Notes: a model not told the origin generated them from the sequence alone. A stretch of DNA of 64,000 nt from CAVVIG01 sp050249955 (GCA_050249955.1 JBFWPN010000010.1:164531-228530); one strand, 5' to 3'. Numbered from the stretch's first letter, positions 9,533-17,908 are shown. Program-made: numbers and translations.

Positions 9533-10643
9533 ACGGGATGACCATCGGACCCTGTGAGGCGTCGGTGTCCGGCGTATGGACGTGCAGCGTGGTGCCCCCA
9601 TCCCACCAGTCGAGTGGCTGCCCGGTGCGTGCGTCGCGAAGGACCGCGGCGACGTAGTACGTGCCGGGCACCAGCGGCAGGGTGGGAATGGTGAACGCGA
9701 CGGCGCCGGCGGGTCGGGCCGGCGTGAAGGTGAACGCCAGCGTGGCCAGGCGCGTATGCCCGTCCGCGCCATGGATGGAGACCTCGGTCGCCACCGGCGT
9801 GCCGCGGGTAGGCGAGTCCCACACCACACGCACCTGCAGGCTGTCGCCGGCGGGAAGCGCGGACACCTCCGCTCCTGCACGGTCGTGCAGCGTGAGCGTC
9901 CGCACCGTGATGCCGTCGGCGGGGCGGTCGTCCTGGCCGCGCTCCTTCTGAGCACGCACGATGCGGCGGTGGTACGCGGCCACGACGTCTGCCGGCAGAC
10001 CGATTGTGACGAGACGCCCGCGGTCCAGCAGCAGCGCGGTGTCGCACAGTTGCTGCACGGCCGACAGGTCGTGCGAGATGAGGACGAGCGTGGTCCCCTG
10101 CGCGCGAAGTTCGCGGATGCGCTGCAGGCAACGAGCCTGGAACTCGGCGTCGCCCACCGCCAGCACTTCGTCCACCAGCAGAACGTCCGGCGACAGGTGG
10201 GCCGCCACGGCGAAACCGAGCCGCACATACATGCCGGACGAGTACCACTTCACCGGCGTGTCGATGAACCGCTCGACCCCGGCAAAGGCGACGATGCGCT
10301 CGAACCGCTCGGCGATCTCGCGACGGCGCATCCCCAGGATGGCGCCGCTCAGGAACACGTTCTCGCGGCCGGTCAGTTCCGGATGAAAGCCCGATCCCAC
10401 CTCGATGAGCGCCGAGAGCACGCCACGGATTGTGATTCGTCCGCGGGTCGGCGCGGTGATGCCGGCAAGCAGCTTCATCAGCGTGCTCTTGCCTGCGCCG
10501 TTTGGGCCGACGACGCCGAGCGCCGTGCCGCGCGGGATTTCGAAGCTCAGGTTGTCGAGCGCGAGGAAGCGCACGGCCGATCGACGCGTGCCGAGGCGGT
10601 ACTCCTTGCTGACCGCCTCCACCCGGACGTCCGCCACGTTCAT
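9495..10643 (-). CDS. wzt: Polysaccharide ABC exporter ATPase with C-terminal carbohydrate-binding domain (Wzt-type)
   Basis: 382 residues. The ATPase domain has Walker A GPNGAGKST (residues 46-54), signature YSSGMYVRL and Walker B LLVDEVLAVGD. The signature and Walker B text are typical of the O-antigen/teichoic-acid exporter ATPase group. Residues ~245-380 form a beta-rich C-terminal domain (ITVRTLTLHDRAG, LQVRVVWDSP, GTYYVAAVLRD) as in Wzt, where it recognises the chain-terminated polysaccharide. It is translated after the permease with a 4-nt ATGA overlap. Family knowledge: it powers export of undecaprenyl-linked polysaccharide across the inner membrane. Gene symbol by family resemblance. 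Confidence 0.88.
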   Translation of the reverse strand: MNVADVRVEAVSKEYRLGTRRSAVRFLALDNLSFEIPRGTALGVVGPNGAGKSTLMKLLAGITAPTRGRITIRGVLSALIEVGSGFHPELTGRENVFLSGAILGMRRREIAERFERIVAFAGVERFIDTPVKWYSSGMYVRLGFAVAAHLSPDVLLVDEVLAVGDAEFQARCLQRIRELRAQGTTLVLISHDLSAVQQLCDTALLLDRGRLVTIGLPADVVAAYHRRIVRAQKERGQDDRPADGITVRTLTLHDRAGAEVSALPAGDSLQVRVVWDSPTRGTPVATEVSIHGADGHTRLATLAFTFTPARPAGAVAFTIPTLPLVPGTYYVAAVLRDARTGQPLDWWDGGTTLHVHTPDTDASQGPMVIPFSATVHDLHAGG

Positions 10644-11566
10644 ACGACGTCCGCCATCGTCGCCTCGGCGTACTTGAAGCAGGCGTAGGCGACCGGGAGG
10701 AGCAGCAGCGTGACCATGGCTGCTGCGACGAGGGCTTGCACGTCGGGAGCGGTGCCGAGCACCGTGCCGCGCCGGAACGTGTCGACGATGCCGGCCATGG
10801 GATTGAGGGTGTAGAGCGCGAACGCCCAGGGAGGCAGCGTTGCCCGCGCGAGCGACATTGGGTACACGACCGGGCTGGCGAACATCCAGACCTGCAGCAG
10901 CACCGGCACGGCCAGGCCGACGTCGCGATGCCGGACGTGGATCGCCGAGAGCAGGAGTCCCGTGGCGACCAGCCAGAGGCCCAGCAGGGCGGTGGCGAGC
11001 AGCGCCCAGATGGCGGCGCTGGTGGGAGGCACCCGGTACCAGAGCATCAGGAGTCCGAGGACGCCCGTGGCCAGCGCGGCGTCGACGAGTGCGGCGACCG
11101 CGTAGGTGAGCGGCAGGATCTCCCTCGGGAATGCCACCCTGGTAAGGAGCGCCGCGTGACCGGTGAGCGACGTCGTCATGGTCGCGAGCCCGGACGCGAA
11201 GGCGGTCCACGGGGCCAGTGCCGCGAAAGCGAACAGCGCGTACGGAATCCCTTCACCCGGCGCATTGCCGAGCAGGGTGAACACTGCGGTGAACGCGAGC
11301 ATCATGGCGAACGGCTGGAGGACGGCCCAGAGCAGGCCGAGGCGGGTCTGCTTGTAGCGGACGCTGAGGCGATGCGCGCAGAGTGTGAGGAAGAGATCGC
11401 CGAAGCCGGCCAGTCGGCGCACGCCTGCACCGAGGTGCAGCCCGGACGATGGAGGCTCCAGGATGGTGATGGGCCGATCACGTTCGCGGAGTTCTGGACG
11501 CACAGCGACGGACCGTGCATCGCAAGGCAGGTGCCACCTTGACTTGCCTGTCGTGCTGGTGAACAA
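10640..11566 (-). CDS. wzm: Polysaccharide ABC exporter permease (Wzm-type)
   Basis: 308 residues with about six hydrophobic segments in the ABC-2 arrangement. The family-typical cytoplasmic entry LSVRYKQTRLGLLWAVLQP precedes the first helix, and MFASPVVYP sits between later helices. With the downstream ATPase it makes a complete Wzm/Wzt exporter; the 4-nt overlap supports a two-gene operon. The start is uncertain: the frame opens at 11566, but the first ~35 residues are weakly conserved in style and a start nearer the ERDRPITILEPP segment is possible. The three glycosyltransferases converging from the left are the obvious suppliers of substrate. Confidence 0.87.
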   Translation of the reverse strand: MFTSTTGKSRWHLPCDARSVAVRPELRERDRPITILEPPSSGLHLGAGVRRLAGFGDLFLTLCAHRLSVRYKQTRLGLLWAVLQPFAMMLAFTAVFTLLGNAPGEGIPYALFAFAALAPWTAFASGLATMTTSLTGHAALLTRVAFPREILPLTYAVAALVDAALATGVLGLLMLWYRVPPTSAAIWALLATALLGLWLVATGLLLSAIHVRHRDVGLAVPVLLQVWMFASPVVYPMSLARATLPPWAFALYTLNPMAGIVDTFRRGTVLGTAPDVQALVAAAMVTLLLLPVAYACFKYAEATMADVV

Positions 11567-11567
11567 T
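11539..11567 (+). promoter_or_regulatory. Possible promoter for the TonB-dependent receptor gene
   Basis: TTGACT (11539-11544), a 17-nt spacer, then AACAAT (11562-11567). Spacing and -35 box are good and the -10 is fair. It lies at the 5' end of the opposite-strand permease frame and would give a leader of about 190 nt ahead of the receptor. That leader (to 11767) shows no riboswitch or small frame that I recognise. Confidence 0.3.
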
Positions 11568-11767
11568 CCGGGTCCAGTGTTCTCCGCTCACCTGATGTGT
11601 TGTCGTCCCTGTTGCGCGCCGGCGGCGTGTCGCTGCGCGTGTATCGGGCCGACGACTGGCTGGTGAGAGGCATCCCTCCGTAGACACCCTTCTACAGATC
11701 TTCCTGCTTCTCACGGTCATCGTTCGGCTGCGTTGTGCAACGGACCGATAACCGAGTGGAGAAGCGT

Positions 11768-14365
11768 GTGTCTTGGAACGTCAGGCGTGCAGTTGCGTTG
11801 GTGTTTTTCGGCCTCCTCGCGCGAGCGAGTGCCCCGGGCCTCCTCGCCCAGTCGAGCACCGGTGCTGTCGCCGGCGTCGTGAAGGACGTCAACGGCGGTG
11901 TGCTGCCCGGCGTGACCATCCGGATCGTCAACACGGCATCCGGGGCCGGGGTAGACGCCGTGACGGACGGTGCGGGCGAGTACAGCGTGCCCTCGCTCGT
12001 GCCAGGCACCTACCGGGTCGAGGCCACCCTCGACGGCTTCGAGACGGCGTCGCAGCAGGTGGCGGTGTCCTCGGGTTCCGCGCGAGCCGACCTGACCCTC
12101 GAGCCCTCGCGGCTGACCGAGTCGGTCGTGGTGACGGCCCGCCGTGTGGAGGAAGTGGCGCAGGAGGTGCCGATCCCGGTGTCGGTGATCCGCGGCGACC
12201 TGGTGGCCGATGCGGGCGCATTCAACGTGAACCGCATGAAGGAAATGCTGCCCACCGTGCAGTTCTACTCGACCAACCCGCGCAACTCGGCGATCAACAT
12301 CCGCGGGCTCGGGGCGCCGTTCGGGCTCACGAACGACGGCATTGAACCGGGTGTCGGGCTGTACATCGACGGCGTGTTCTTCGCGAGGCCGGCAGCCGCC
12401 ACGCTCGACTTCCTGGACGTGGAGCAGGTCGAGGTGCTGCGTGGCCCCCAGGGCACGCTCTTCGGCAAGAACACCACGGCCGGGGCCATCAACGTGACGA
12501 CGCGGAAGCCGAGCTTCACGCCGGCGGTCGAGGCCGAGATGAACGTCGGCAACTTCGGCTTCTCGCAGGCGAAGGCGTCGATCACCGGCCCGCTCGTGAC
12601 GAACGTGGCGGGGCGGCTGTCGTTCTCGGGTACGCAGCGCGACGGCACGCTGTTCAACGCGAAGACCGGCAACGACGTCAACGACATGAACAACCTGGGC
12701 GTGCGCGGACAGGTGATGTTCGCGCCGTCGGACCGGATTGCGGTGACCTTCTCCGCAGACCGCACACGCCAGCGCGTGAAAGGCAACACGCAGGTGCCGG
12801 CCGGGGTCGCCCCGACGCTGCGCCCCGCGAACCGGCAGTGGCCGGCCATTGCGGCAGACCTGAACTACGCGCCCCCGAGCTACAACGCGTTCGATCGGCT
12901 GACGGACGTCGACACGCCGATCCGCTCATACCAGGACCTCGGCGGCGCGGCCGTCAACGTCGACTGGAAGGTCGGGCCCGGGCGGCTCACGTCCACGACC
13001 GCGTGGCGGTTCTGGGACTGGAATCCGTCGAACGATCGCGACTTCATCGGTCTGCCGATCACCACCGTGTCAGCCGCTCCATCGCGTCAGACGCAGTGGA
13101 CACAGGAGGTCCGCTACGCCGGCGACCTCTCGAAGACCGTGAACTTCGTGGCGGGGGCGTTCTTCTTCACGCAGAACCTCGACTCTGCGCCCTCGTTCGG
13201 GCAGGAGCAGGGCAGTGCCGCCGCACGGGTGCTGCTGGCGCCCGGCGCCAACGCGTCCACCCCGAGCCTGCTGGACGGATACGGATTCCGTCAGTTCCTG
13301 CAGTACGACAACACGAGCGCGGCGCTGTTCGGGCAGGTGGAGTGGTCGGTGACCGATCGCCTGCGCGTGCTCCCTGGGCTGCGGCTCAACTACGACACGA
13401 AGGCCGTGAACTTCAACCAGCAGGTGTACGGCGGCCTGCAGACCACGACGCCGGCGCTGCTGGCGCTGCAGCGATCGGTGCTGGCACCCCAGGCGTACAC
13501 CGCGGACGTGGACGACACGAACGTCTCGGGGCAGGGCACGGTGGCGTTCAGAGCGTCGGACCGTGTGAACACGTACGCCACCTACGCCACCAGCTTCAAG
13601 TCGGTCGGACTGAACCTGAACGGTGTGCCGACCGACGCGCAGGACCGGCCAGTGCTGTCGGCCGCCACGGTGAAGCCCGAGGACGTGCGTCACATCGAAG
13701 CCGGCATCAAGACGGAGCCGGCGCGCGGGGTGACCGCGAACGTGGCCTTCTACGACACGCAGATCACGGACTTCCAGGCGCAGGTGGTCAATGCCGGCGT
13801 TGGCGTGCTCCGTGGCTACCTGGCGAACGCCGACAAGGTGCGTGTCCGCGGTCTGGAGTTCGACGGGAGCGCGGCCTTCGGCAAACGCCTCTCGCTGTAT
13901 GCGGCCGCGGCGTTCACCGACGGCACGTACGTCTCGTTCATCGACGCGCCGCCTCCGCTCGAGGAGACCGGCGGCCCGCAGGTGAAGGACATCTCCGGTT
14001 CGCGCCTGCCGGGCATCTCGAAGAGCGCCATCTCATTCGGCGGCGAGTGGGTGGAGAACGGGGCGTTCCTCGGGCGCGGCGGGCAGTTCTTCACCGCATT
14101 CGACACGAGCTACCGGTCTTCGTTCTCGTCGTCTGCGACGCCGTCGGCGTACCTCGTGGTCGACGGCTACATCCTCGTGAACGCACGCGTCGGCTTCCGC
14201 GCCTCAGAGGGGTGGACGCTGTCGGTGTGGGGACGGAACCTCTTCGATCGCGACTACTACGACCTGCTCTCCGCGGCACCAGGGAACTCGGGGCTCTACG
14301 TCGGCCAGCCTGGGGATCCCCGCACTGTCGGGGTGACGCTTCGCCTGACCTTCAGGAGCCGGTGA
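11768..14365 (+). CDS. TonB-dependent outer-membrane receptor with carboxypeptidase-regulatory-like N-terminal domain
   Basis: 865 residues from a GTG at 11768 with GGAG 6 nt upstream. The frame also opens at 11735, but that start lacks a ribosome binding site. A signal peptide comes first, then a carboxypeptidase-regulatory-like beta domain (GAVAGVVKDVNGGVLPGVTI to ~residue 105). Next is the plug (VVVTARR, VPIPVSVI, INIRGLG, DGVFFARP, VEVLRGPQGTLFGKNTTAGAINV). The 22-strand barrel occupies the rest and ends in VTLRLTFRSR, without the usual terminal aromatic. It resembles the large receptor families of Acidobacteriota and sphingomonads that import complex organics. The ligand is unknown; no SusD partner is adjacent, and both flanking genes appear to be separate units. 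Confidence 0.92.
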   Translation: MSWNVRRAVALVFFGLLARASAPGLLAQSSTGAVAGVVKDVNGGVLPGVTIRIVNTASGAGVDAVTDGAGEYSVPSLVPGTYRVEATLDGFETASQQVAVSSGSARADLTLEPSRLTESVVVTARRVEEVAQEVPIPVSVIRGDLVADAGAFNVNRMKEMLPTVQFYSTNPRNSAINIRGLGAPFGLTNDGIEPGVGLYIDGVFFARPAAATLDFLDVEQVEVLRGPQGTLFGKNTTAGAINVTTRKPSFTPAVEAEMNVGNFGFSQAKASITGPLVTNVAGRLSFSGTQRDGTLFNAKTGNDVNDMNNLGVRGQVMFAPSDRIAVTFSADRTRQRVKGNTQVPAGVAPTLRPANRQWPAIAADLNYAPPSYNAFDRLTDVDTPIRSYQDLGGAAVNVDWKVGPGRLTSTTAWRFWDWNPSNDRDFIGLPITTVSAAPSRQTQWTQEVRYAGDLSKTVNFVAGAFFFTQNLDSAPSFGQEQGSAAARVLLAPGANASTPSLLDGYGFRQFLQYDNTSAALFGQVEWSVTDRLRVLPGLRLNYDTKAVNFNQQVYGGLQTTTPALLALQRSVLAPQAYTADVDDTNVSGQGTVAFRASDRVNTYATYATSFKSVGLNLNGVPTDAQDRPVLSAATVKPEDVRHIEAGIKTEPARGVTANVAFYDTQITDFQAQVVNAGVGVLRGYLANADKVRVRGLEFDGSAAFGKRLSLYAAAAFTDGTYVSFIDAPPPLEETGGPQVKDISGSRLPGISKSAISFGGEWVENGAFLGRGGQFFTAFDTSYRSSFSSSATPSAYLVVDGYILVNARVGFRASEGWTLSVWGRNLFDRDYYDLLSAAPGNSGLYVGQPGDPRTVGVTLRLTFRSR

Positions 14366-14492
14366 GGTTCGCGAGGGTGGGGGCGGCGGGCGTGTGAGCG
14401 GATGGTAATCGGGTAATTGCAGGCAACCGGGTGCACCGGTCTCGGCGTCTGCCGGACCGGCGGGTTATAGTGCTTCTGCGACAGGACAGGAC

Positions 14493-15401
14493 ATGGACGT
14501 GCAGATGGTATGGCTGGGAGCGATCACGCTCCTGGCGGCGACAGTCAACGGCGCGCTCGGCTACGGGTTCTCCTCGATCACCGTACCGCTGGCGCTGCTG
14601 TTCCTCTCGAACCGTGTCCTCAACCCCGCGCTGATCCTGATCGAGGTCCCGCTCAACGCCTACGTGCTGTGGGTGAACCGGGCGTCGCTCGGGCCGGTGT
14701 GGCGCCGTGTGACGCCGATGATCATCGGACTCGTGCCCGGCATCATCGCGGGCACCTTCATGGTGTCGGCGGTCAGTCCCGACTGGCTGAAGCTCTACAC
14801 CTACGTCGTCCTGCTGCCGCTCATCCTGCTCCAGGCCGCCGGCTTCCGGCGGCCGATCAAGGCAGAGCGCAGCGCCGGGCTCGTCTTCGGCGCCGGTGTG
14901 GGCGTGCTGTATTCGGTGACGACGATCTCCGGGCCGCCGCTGGCCATTGCCCTGAACAACCAGGGGCTCGAGAAGCGCGAGTTCCGTGCCGCGCTCGGCG
15001 TCGTGCGCCTGGCCGAGTCGTCGATGACGGCGATCGCCTACACCTACGCGGGCCTGTTCTCCGAACCGAGCTTCGCGCTGGTGCCCTGGATCGTGCCCAG
15101 CGTGGCCATCGGCGTGCCGCTCGGCGCCCAGATCATCCAGCGCCTTCGTCCGGAGACGTTCCGCCGGATTTGCATGAGCTTCGACGCGTGGGTCGTGGCC
15201 TTCGGCCTCTCGAAGCTGATCCACGACCTGCAGATCGTCCCCAGCAACGCGGCGTACCTCCTGCTGGCGGCCACGGTCATCCTGGACGGTGGACTGCTGT
15301 ACCGCTTCTTCAACATCGTCCAGGCACAGGAAGCCCGTCCGGCGGAGCCGGGCTACGCCCCGGCCACGCCGGCCCAGCCCGACCGTGGTGGAGCGGTTTG
15401 A
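14493..15401 (+). CDS. TauE/SafE family permease
   Basis: 302 residues with about eight hydrophobic helices and the family's glycine-rich repeat regions near helices 1 and 5 (TVNGALGYGFSSITVPL and VGVLYSVTTISGPPLA). Members move small anions, notably sulfite, sulfonates or sulfur compounds, across the inner membrane. Position next to the sulfate-activation genes cysD-cysN makes a sulfur substrate likely here, but that is inference. An AGGAC purine stretch precedes the ATG, and a TATAGT hexamer at 14466-14471 could be its -10 box. The cys leader promoter begins at its stop codon. Confidence 0.85.
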   Translation: MDVQMVWLGAITLLAATVNGALGYGFSSITVPLALLFLSNRVLNPALILIEVPLNAYVLWVNRASLGPVWRRVTPMIIGLVPGIIAGTFMVSAVSPDWLKLYTYVVLLPLILLQAAGFRRPIKAERSAGLVFGAGVGVLYSVTTISGPPLAIALNNQGLEKREFRAALGVVRLAESSMTAIAYTYAGLFSEPSFALVPWIVPSVAIGVPLGAQIIQRLRPETFRRICMSFDAWVVAFGLSKLIHDLQIVPSNAAYLLLAATVILDGGLLYRFFNIVQAQEARPAEPGYAPATPAQPDRGGAV

Positions 15402-15427
15402 CTTCCACCACCGGGAATTGCTACATA
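15398..15427 (+). promoter_or_regulatory. Tentative promoter of the cysDN leader transcript
   Basis: TTGACT (15398-15403) overlaps the permease stop codon and is followed after 18 nt by TACATA (15422-15427). The -35 box is good but the -10 is poor (no T at its last position). An overlapping alternative -10 is TATCTA at 15426-15431, which would place the start of transcription at about the ATG of the leader peptide (15439). Either choice gives a leader RNA with almost no untranslated 5' end. Confidence 0.4.
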
Positions 15428-15438
15428 TCTATGCGCTG

Positions 15439-15534
15439 ATGCGGACGATCACGGCCTGTTGCTGCGCGTGTTGTTGTACGGCCCTTTCGGGTCCCGTGCT
15501 GCATGGTCGTGTCTCGAGGCAAGCCGTCCGCTGA
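15439..15534 (+). CDS. Polycysteine leader peptide of the cysDN operon (candidate attenuator)
   Basis: 31 codons, ATG to TGA. Codons 7-13 read Cys-Cys-Cys-Ala-Cys-Cys-Cys (nt 15457-15477), and four of the six Cys codons are TGT, the less expected form in this GC-rich DNA. There is no Shine-Dalgarno sequence; the frame probably lies at or within a few nucleotides of the 5' end of its mRNA. Downstream, in order, come a hairpin starting at the stop codon, an intrinsic terminator, and the cysD start. By analogy with trp/his-type attenuation, ribosomes would stall at the Cys run when Cys-tRNA is scarce and let RNA polymerase continue into cysDN. Polycysteine upstream frames control sulfur genes in mycobacteria (established). 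Function here is inferred; an expressed peptide is not proven. Confidence 0.75.
   Translation: MRTITACCCACCCTALSGPVLHGRVSRQAVR
15478..15497 (+). promoter_or_regulatory. Candidate protector hairpin just after the Cys codons
   Basis: The 5' arm ACGGCCC (15478-15484) pairs with GGG (15489-15491) and CCGT (15494-15497) across a TTTC loop, leaving two bulged bases. It begins one base after the last Cys codon. A ribosome held at the Cys run would cover the 5' arm and free GGTCCC (15490-15495), which is complementary to GGGACC inside the terminator. Structure by hand only. Confidence 0.4.
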
Positions 15535-15552
15535 ATCCACCGATTCAACGGC
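15523..15552 (+). promoter_or_regulatory. Hairpin at the stop codon of the leader peptide
   Basis: GCCGT (15523-15527) pairs with ACGGC (15548-15552), and TGAATC (15532-15537) pairs with GATTCA (15542-15547) around a CACC loop, with four unpaired bases between the two helices on the 5' side. The inner stem starts on the TGA stop, so a terminating ribosome would melt it. It is a likely middle element of the attenuator. Confidence 0.45.
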
Positions 15553-15566
15553 ATCATCCGACCAGG

Positions 15567-15601
15567 AGCCCGGGGACCTTCCCCGGGCTTTTTGTTTTTT
15601 T
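15567..15601 (+). terminator. Intrinsic terminator 15 nt before cysD (attenuator terminator)
   Basis: A perfect 9-bp stem, AGCCCGGGG (15567-15575) with CCCCGGGCT (15581-15589), loop ACCTT, followed by a T-tract interrupted by one G up to 15601. It is the only textbook Rho-independent terminator I saw in the window. It lies 165 nt after the permease stop but immediately before cysD, so its likely job is conditional termination of the cysDN leader. Confidence 0.85.
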
Positions 15602-15615
15602 CCAGGGTTTACGCC

Positions 15616-16581
15616 ATGCCATTTGCCACCATCGACGGGACCGGGCGAACACCGGTCGTTGCCGGCCACGCCGACCTCGCGCCGAGCTACGACCACCTCG
15701 CCGCGCTCGAAGCCGAGAGCATCCACATCATGCGCGAGGTGGTGGCGGAGTTCGAGCGGCCGGTCCTGCTGTTCTCGGGAGGCAAGGACTCCATCGTGAT
15801 GCTGCGCATCGCGGAGAAGGCGTTCCATCCGGCGCCCATCCCGTTCCCCCTGATGCACGTGGACACCGGGCACAACTTCCCCGAGGTGATGGCCTACCGC
15901 GACCGCCGCGTGGCGGAACTGGGCGCGCGGCTGGTGGTGGCCTCGGTGGAGGAGGCGATCGCCCAGGGGCTCGTCGTCGACCCCACGGGACCTCGGGCGT
16001 CTCGTAACCAGATCCAGACCGTGCCGCTCCTGCACGCGATTCAACAGCACAAGTTCGATGCGGTCTTCGGTGGTGCGCGGCGCGACGAGGAGAAGGCGCG
16101 CGCGAAGGAACGGGTCTTCAGCTTCCGCGACGAGTTCGGCCAGTGGGACCCGAAGAACCAGCGGCCCGAACTGTGGTCGCTCTTCAACGGACGCCACCGC
16201 AAGGGGCAGCACATCCGCGTGTTCCCGCTCTCCAACTGGACCGAGACCGACATCTGGCAGTACATCGGCCGCGAGCGGCTCGATCTCCCGTCGATCTACT
16301 ACGCCCACGAGCGCGAGGTGTTCCGGCGCGACGGCATGGTGATGGCGGTCACGCCGGTGACACCGCCCCTGCCCGGCGAGGCCGTGTTCACGACCGTCGT
16401 GCGCTACCGCACGGTGGGCGACATGACCTGCACCGCGGCGGTCGAGTCCGACGCGGACACGGTGGAACGGATCATCGAGGAAGTGGCCACCAGCCGGATC
16501 ACGGAACGCGGCGCGACGCGTGCCGACGACCGTGCCTCCGAGGCCGCCATGGAAGACCGCAAGCGCGAGGGGTACTTCTGA
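15616..16581 (+). CDS. cysD: Sulfate adenylyltransferase subunit 2
   Basis: 321 residues from the ATG at 15616. The PP-loop LFSGGKDSIVML near residues 49-60 identifies the ATP pyrophosphatase fold, and the family text PFPLMHVDTGHNFPEV, GGARRDEEKARAKER and FPLSNWTETDIW is all present. It adenylates sulfate to APS in the cytoplasm, driven by GTP hydrolysis in CysN, as the first step of assimilatory sulfate reduction. The start follows the terminator hairpin by ~15 nt, with only a weak AGGG in between, so initiation may be modest. The stop overlaps the cysN ATG by 1 nt. Confidence 0.95.
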   Translation: MPFATIDGTGRTPVVAGHADLAPSYDHLAALEAESIHIMREVVAEFERPVLLFSGGKDSIVMLRIAEKAFHPAPIPFPLMHVDTGHNFPEVMAYRDRRVAELGARLVVASVEEAIAQGLVVDPTGPRASRNQIQTVPLLHAIQQHKFDAVFGGARRDEEKARAKERVFSFRDEFGQWDPKNQRPELWSLFNGRHRKGQHIRVFPLSNWTETDIWQYIGRERLDLPSIYYAHEREVFRRDGMVMAVTPVTPPLPGEAVFTTVVRYRTVGDMTCTAAVESDADTVERIIEEVATSRITERGATRADDRASEAAMEDRKREGYF

Positions 16582-17888
16582 TGTCGGCCGGCCTCCTTCG
16601 CATCTGCACCGCCGGCAGCGTCGACGACGGGAAGAGCACCTTGATCGGTCGCCTGCTGTACGACTCGCGGTCGGTCTACGAGGACCAGCTGCATTCGATC
16701 GAGCGTGCCTCGAAGAACCGCTCCGCCGGGCCGATCGACTTCTCCCTCTTCACCGACGGCCTCCGGGCCGAGCGCGAGCAGGGCATCACGATCGACGTGG
16801 CCTACCGCTACTTCGCGACGGCCCGCCGCAAGTTCATCCTGGCCGACACCCCCGGCCACGAGCAGTACACGCGCAACATGGCCACTGGGGCTTCTACAGC
16901 CGATGTCGCCATCCTGCTGGTCGACGCCCGCCACGGCGTGCGGCCGCAGTCCCGCCGGCATGCGCAGATCGCCCGCCTGCTCGGGATCAAGGACTACGTC
17001 GTCGCCGTGAACAAGATGGACCTCGTCGACTTCGAGCGGTCCGTCTTCGACACGATCGTGGACGAGTTCGACCAGATCCTGGCGGGCGCCAGGCTGCACC
17101 CGATCCCGCTGAGCGCGCTCCACGGCGACAACGTCATCGGTCACAGTGCGCGCACGCCCTGGTTCACGGGACAGCCGCTCCTCGACTTCCTCGAGACGGT
17201 GGAAGTGGACCGCGATGTCACCGGCTCGCCCTTCCGCTTTCCCGTGCAGCTTGTCCTGCGACCCACGCACGAGTTCCGCGGATATGCCGGACAGGTGCTG
17301 TCGGGCCGGATTCGCCGCGGTGACGAGATCACCGCCTGGCCGATCGGCCGCACGACCCGCGTGAGGCAGATCGTCACCTACGACGGCGAGCTGGACGTGG
17401 CCTCACCCGGACAGTCGGTTACGCTGACGCTCGAGGACGAGATCGACATCAGTCGTGGCGACATGCTGACGGCCGGCCCGATTCACGCGGCGCAGCGCTT
17501 CCGCGCGGACGTGGTGTGGATGGACGAGCGCCCGCTCGACCCCTCGCGCGTGTACATCGTGAAGCACACCACGAGGACCGTGACCGCCGAACTGGATCGC
17601 GCGCTGCAGCTCAACCAGATCGGCTCCGTGAACGTCACCACGGCGAGGCCGGTGATGATCGATCGCTACGCCGATAACCGCGGCACGGGCAGCTTCATCA
17701 TCGTCGACCCAGCCACCAACTTCACGGCGGGAGCCGGGATGATTGCGGAGGTACTCGAGGAACAGGAAGGCGGCACCGGCCTGCGCGCCGGAGCGGCCGA
17801 GCGGCTGGTCCGCCTGGCGCGAGCGGCCCGGACCGAGGCCGAGGCGGTCGACGCCGTCCGCGCGGCCCTCGAGCAGATCCTGACGTAG
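16581..17888 (+). CDS. cysN: Sulfate adenylyltransferase subunit 1 (GTPase)
   Basis: 435 residues. The translation-factor-type GTPase motifs are intact: AGSVDDGKSTLIG (G1), EREQGITIDVAYRYF (G2), DTPGHEQY (G3), NKMDLVDF (G4), SAL (G5). Beta-barrel domains follow. It couples GTP hydrolysis to APS formation by CysD. There is no C-terminal APS kinase, so this is plain CysN rather than a CysNC fusion; the kinase or APS reductase needed next is not in the window. The TGATG start-stop overlap shows translational coupling, so both subunits would respond to the same leader switch. Confidence 0.95.
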   Translation: MSAGLLRICTAGSVDDGKSTLIGRLLYDSRSVYEDQLHSIERASKNRSAGPIDFSLFTDGLRAEREQGITIDVAYRYFATARRKFILADTPGHEQYTRNMATGASTADVAILLVDARHGVRPQSRRHAQIARLLGIKDYVVAVNKMDLVDFERSVFDTIVDEFDQILAGARLHPIPLSALHGDNVIGHSARTPWFTGQPLLDFLETVEVDRDVTGSPFRFPVQLVLRPTHEFRGYAGQVLSGRIRRGDEITAWPIGRTTRVRQIVTYDGELDVASPGQSVTLTLEDEIDISRGDMLTAGPIHAAQRFRADVVWMDERPLDPSRVYIVKHTTRTVTAELDRALQLNQIGSVNVTTARPVMIDRYADNRGTGSFIIVDPATNFTAGAGMIAEVLEEQEGGTGLRAGAAERLVRLARAARTEAEAVDAVRAALEQILT

Positions 17889-17908
17889 CGGAACCGAGAA
17901 GTCACAAC

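Noticed and set aside
15567..15601. The terminator as a simple 3' end of the TauE/SafE gene
   Set aside because: It is 165 nt after that stop but only 15 nt before cysD, and a polycysteine frame lies between; conditional termination of the cys leader fits better, though double duty is possible.
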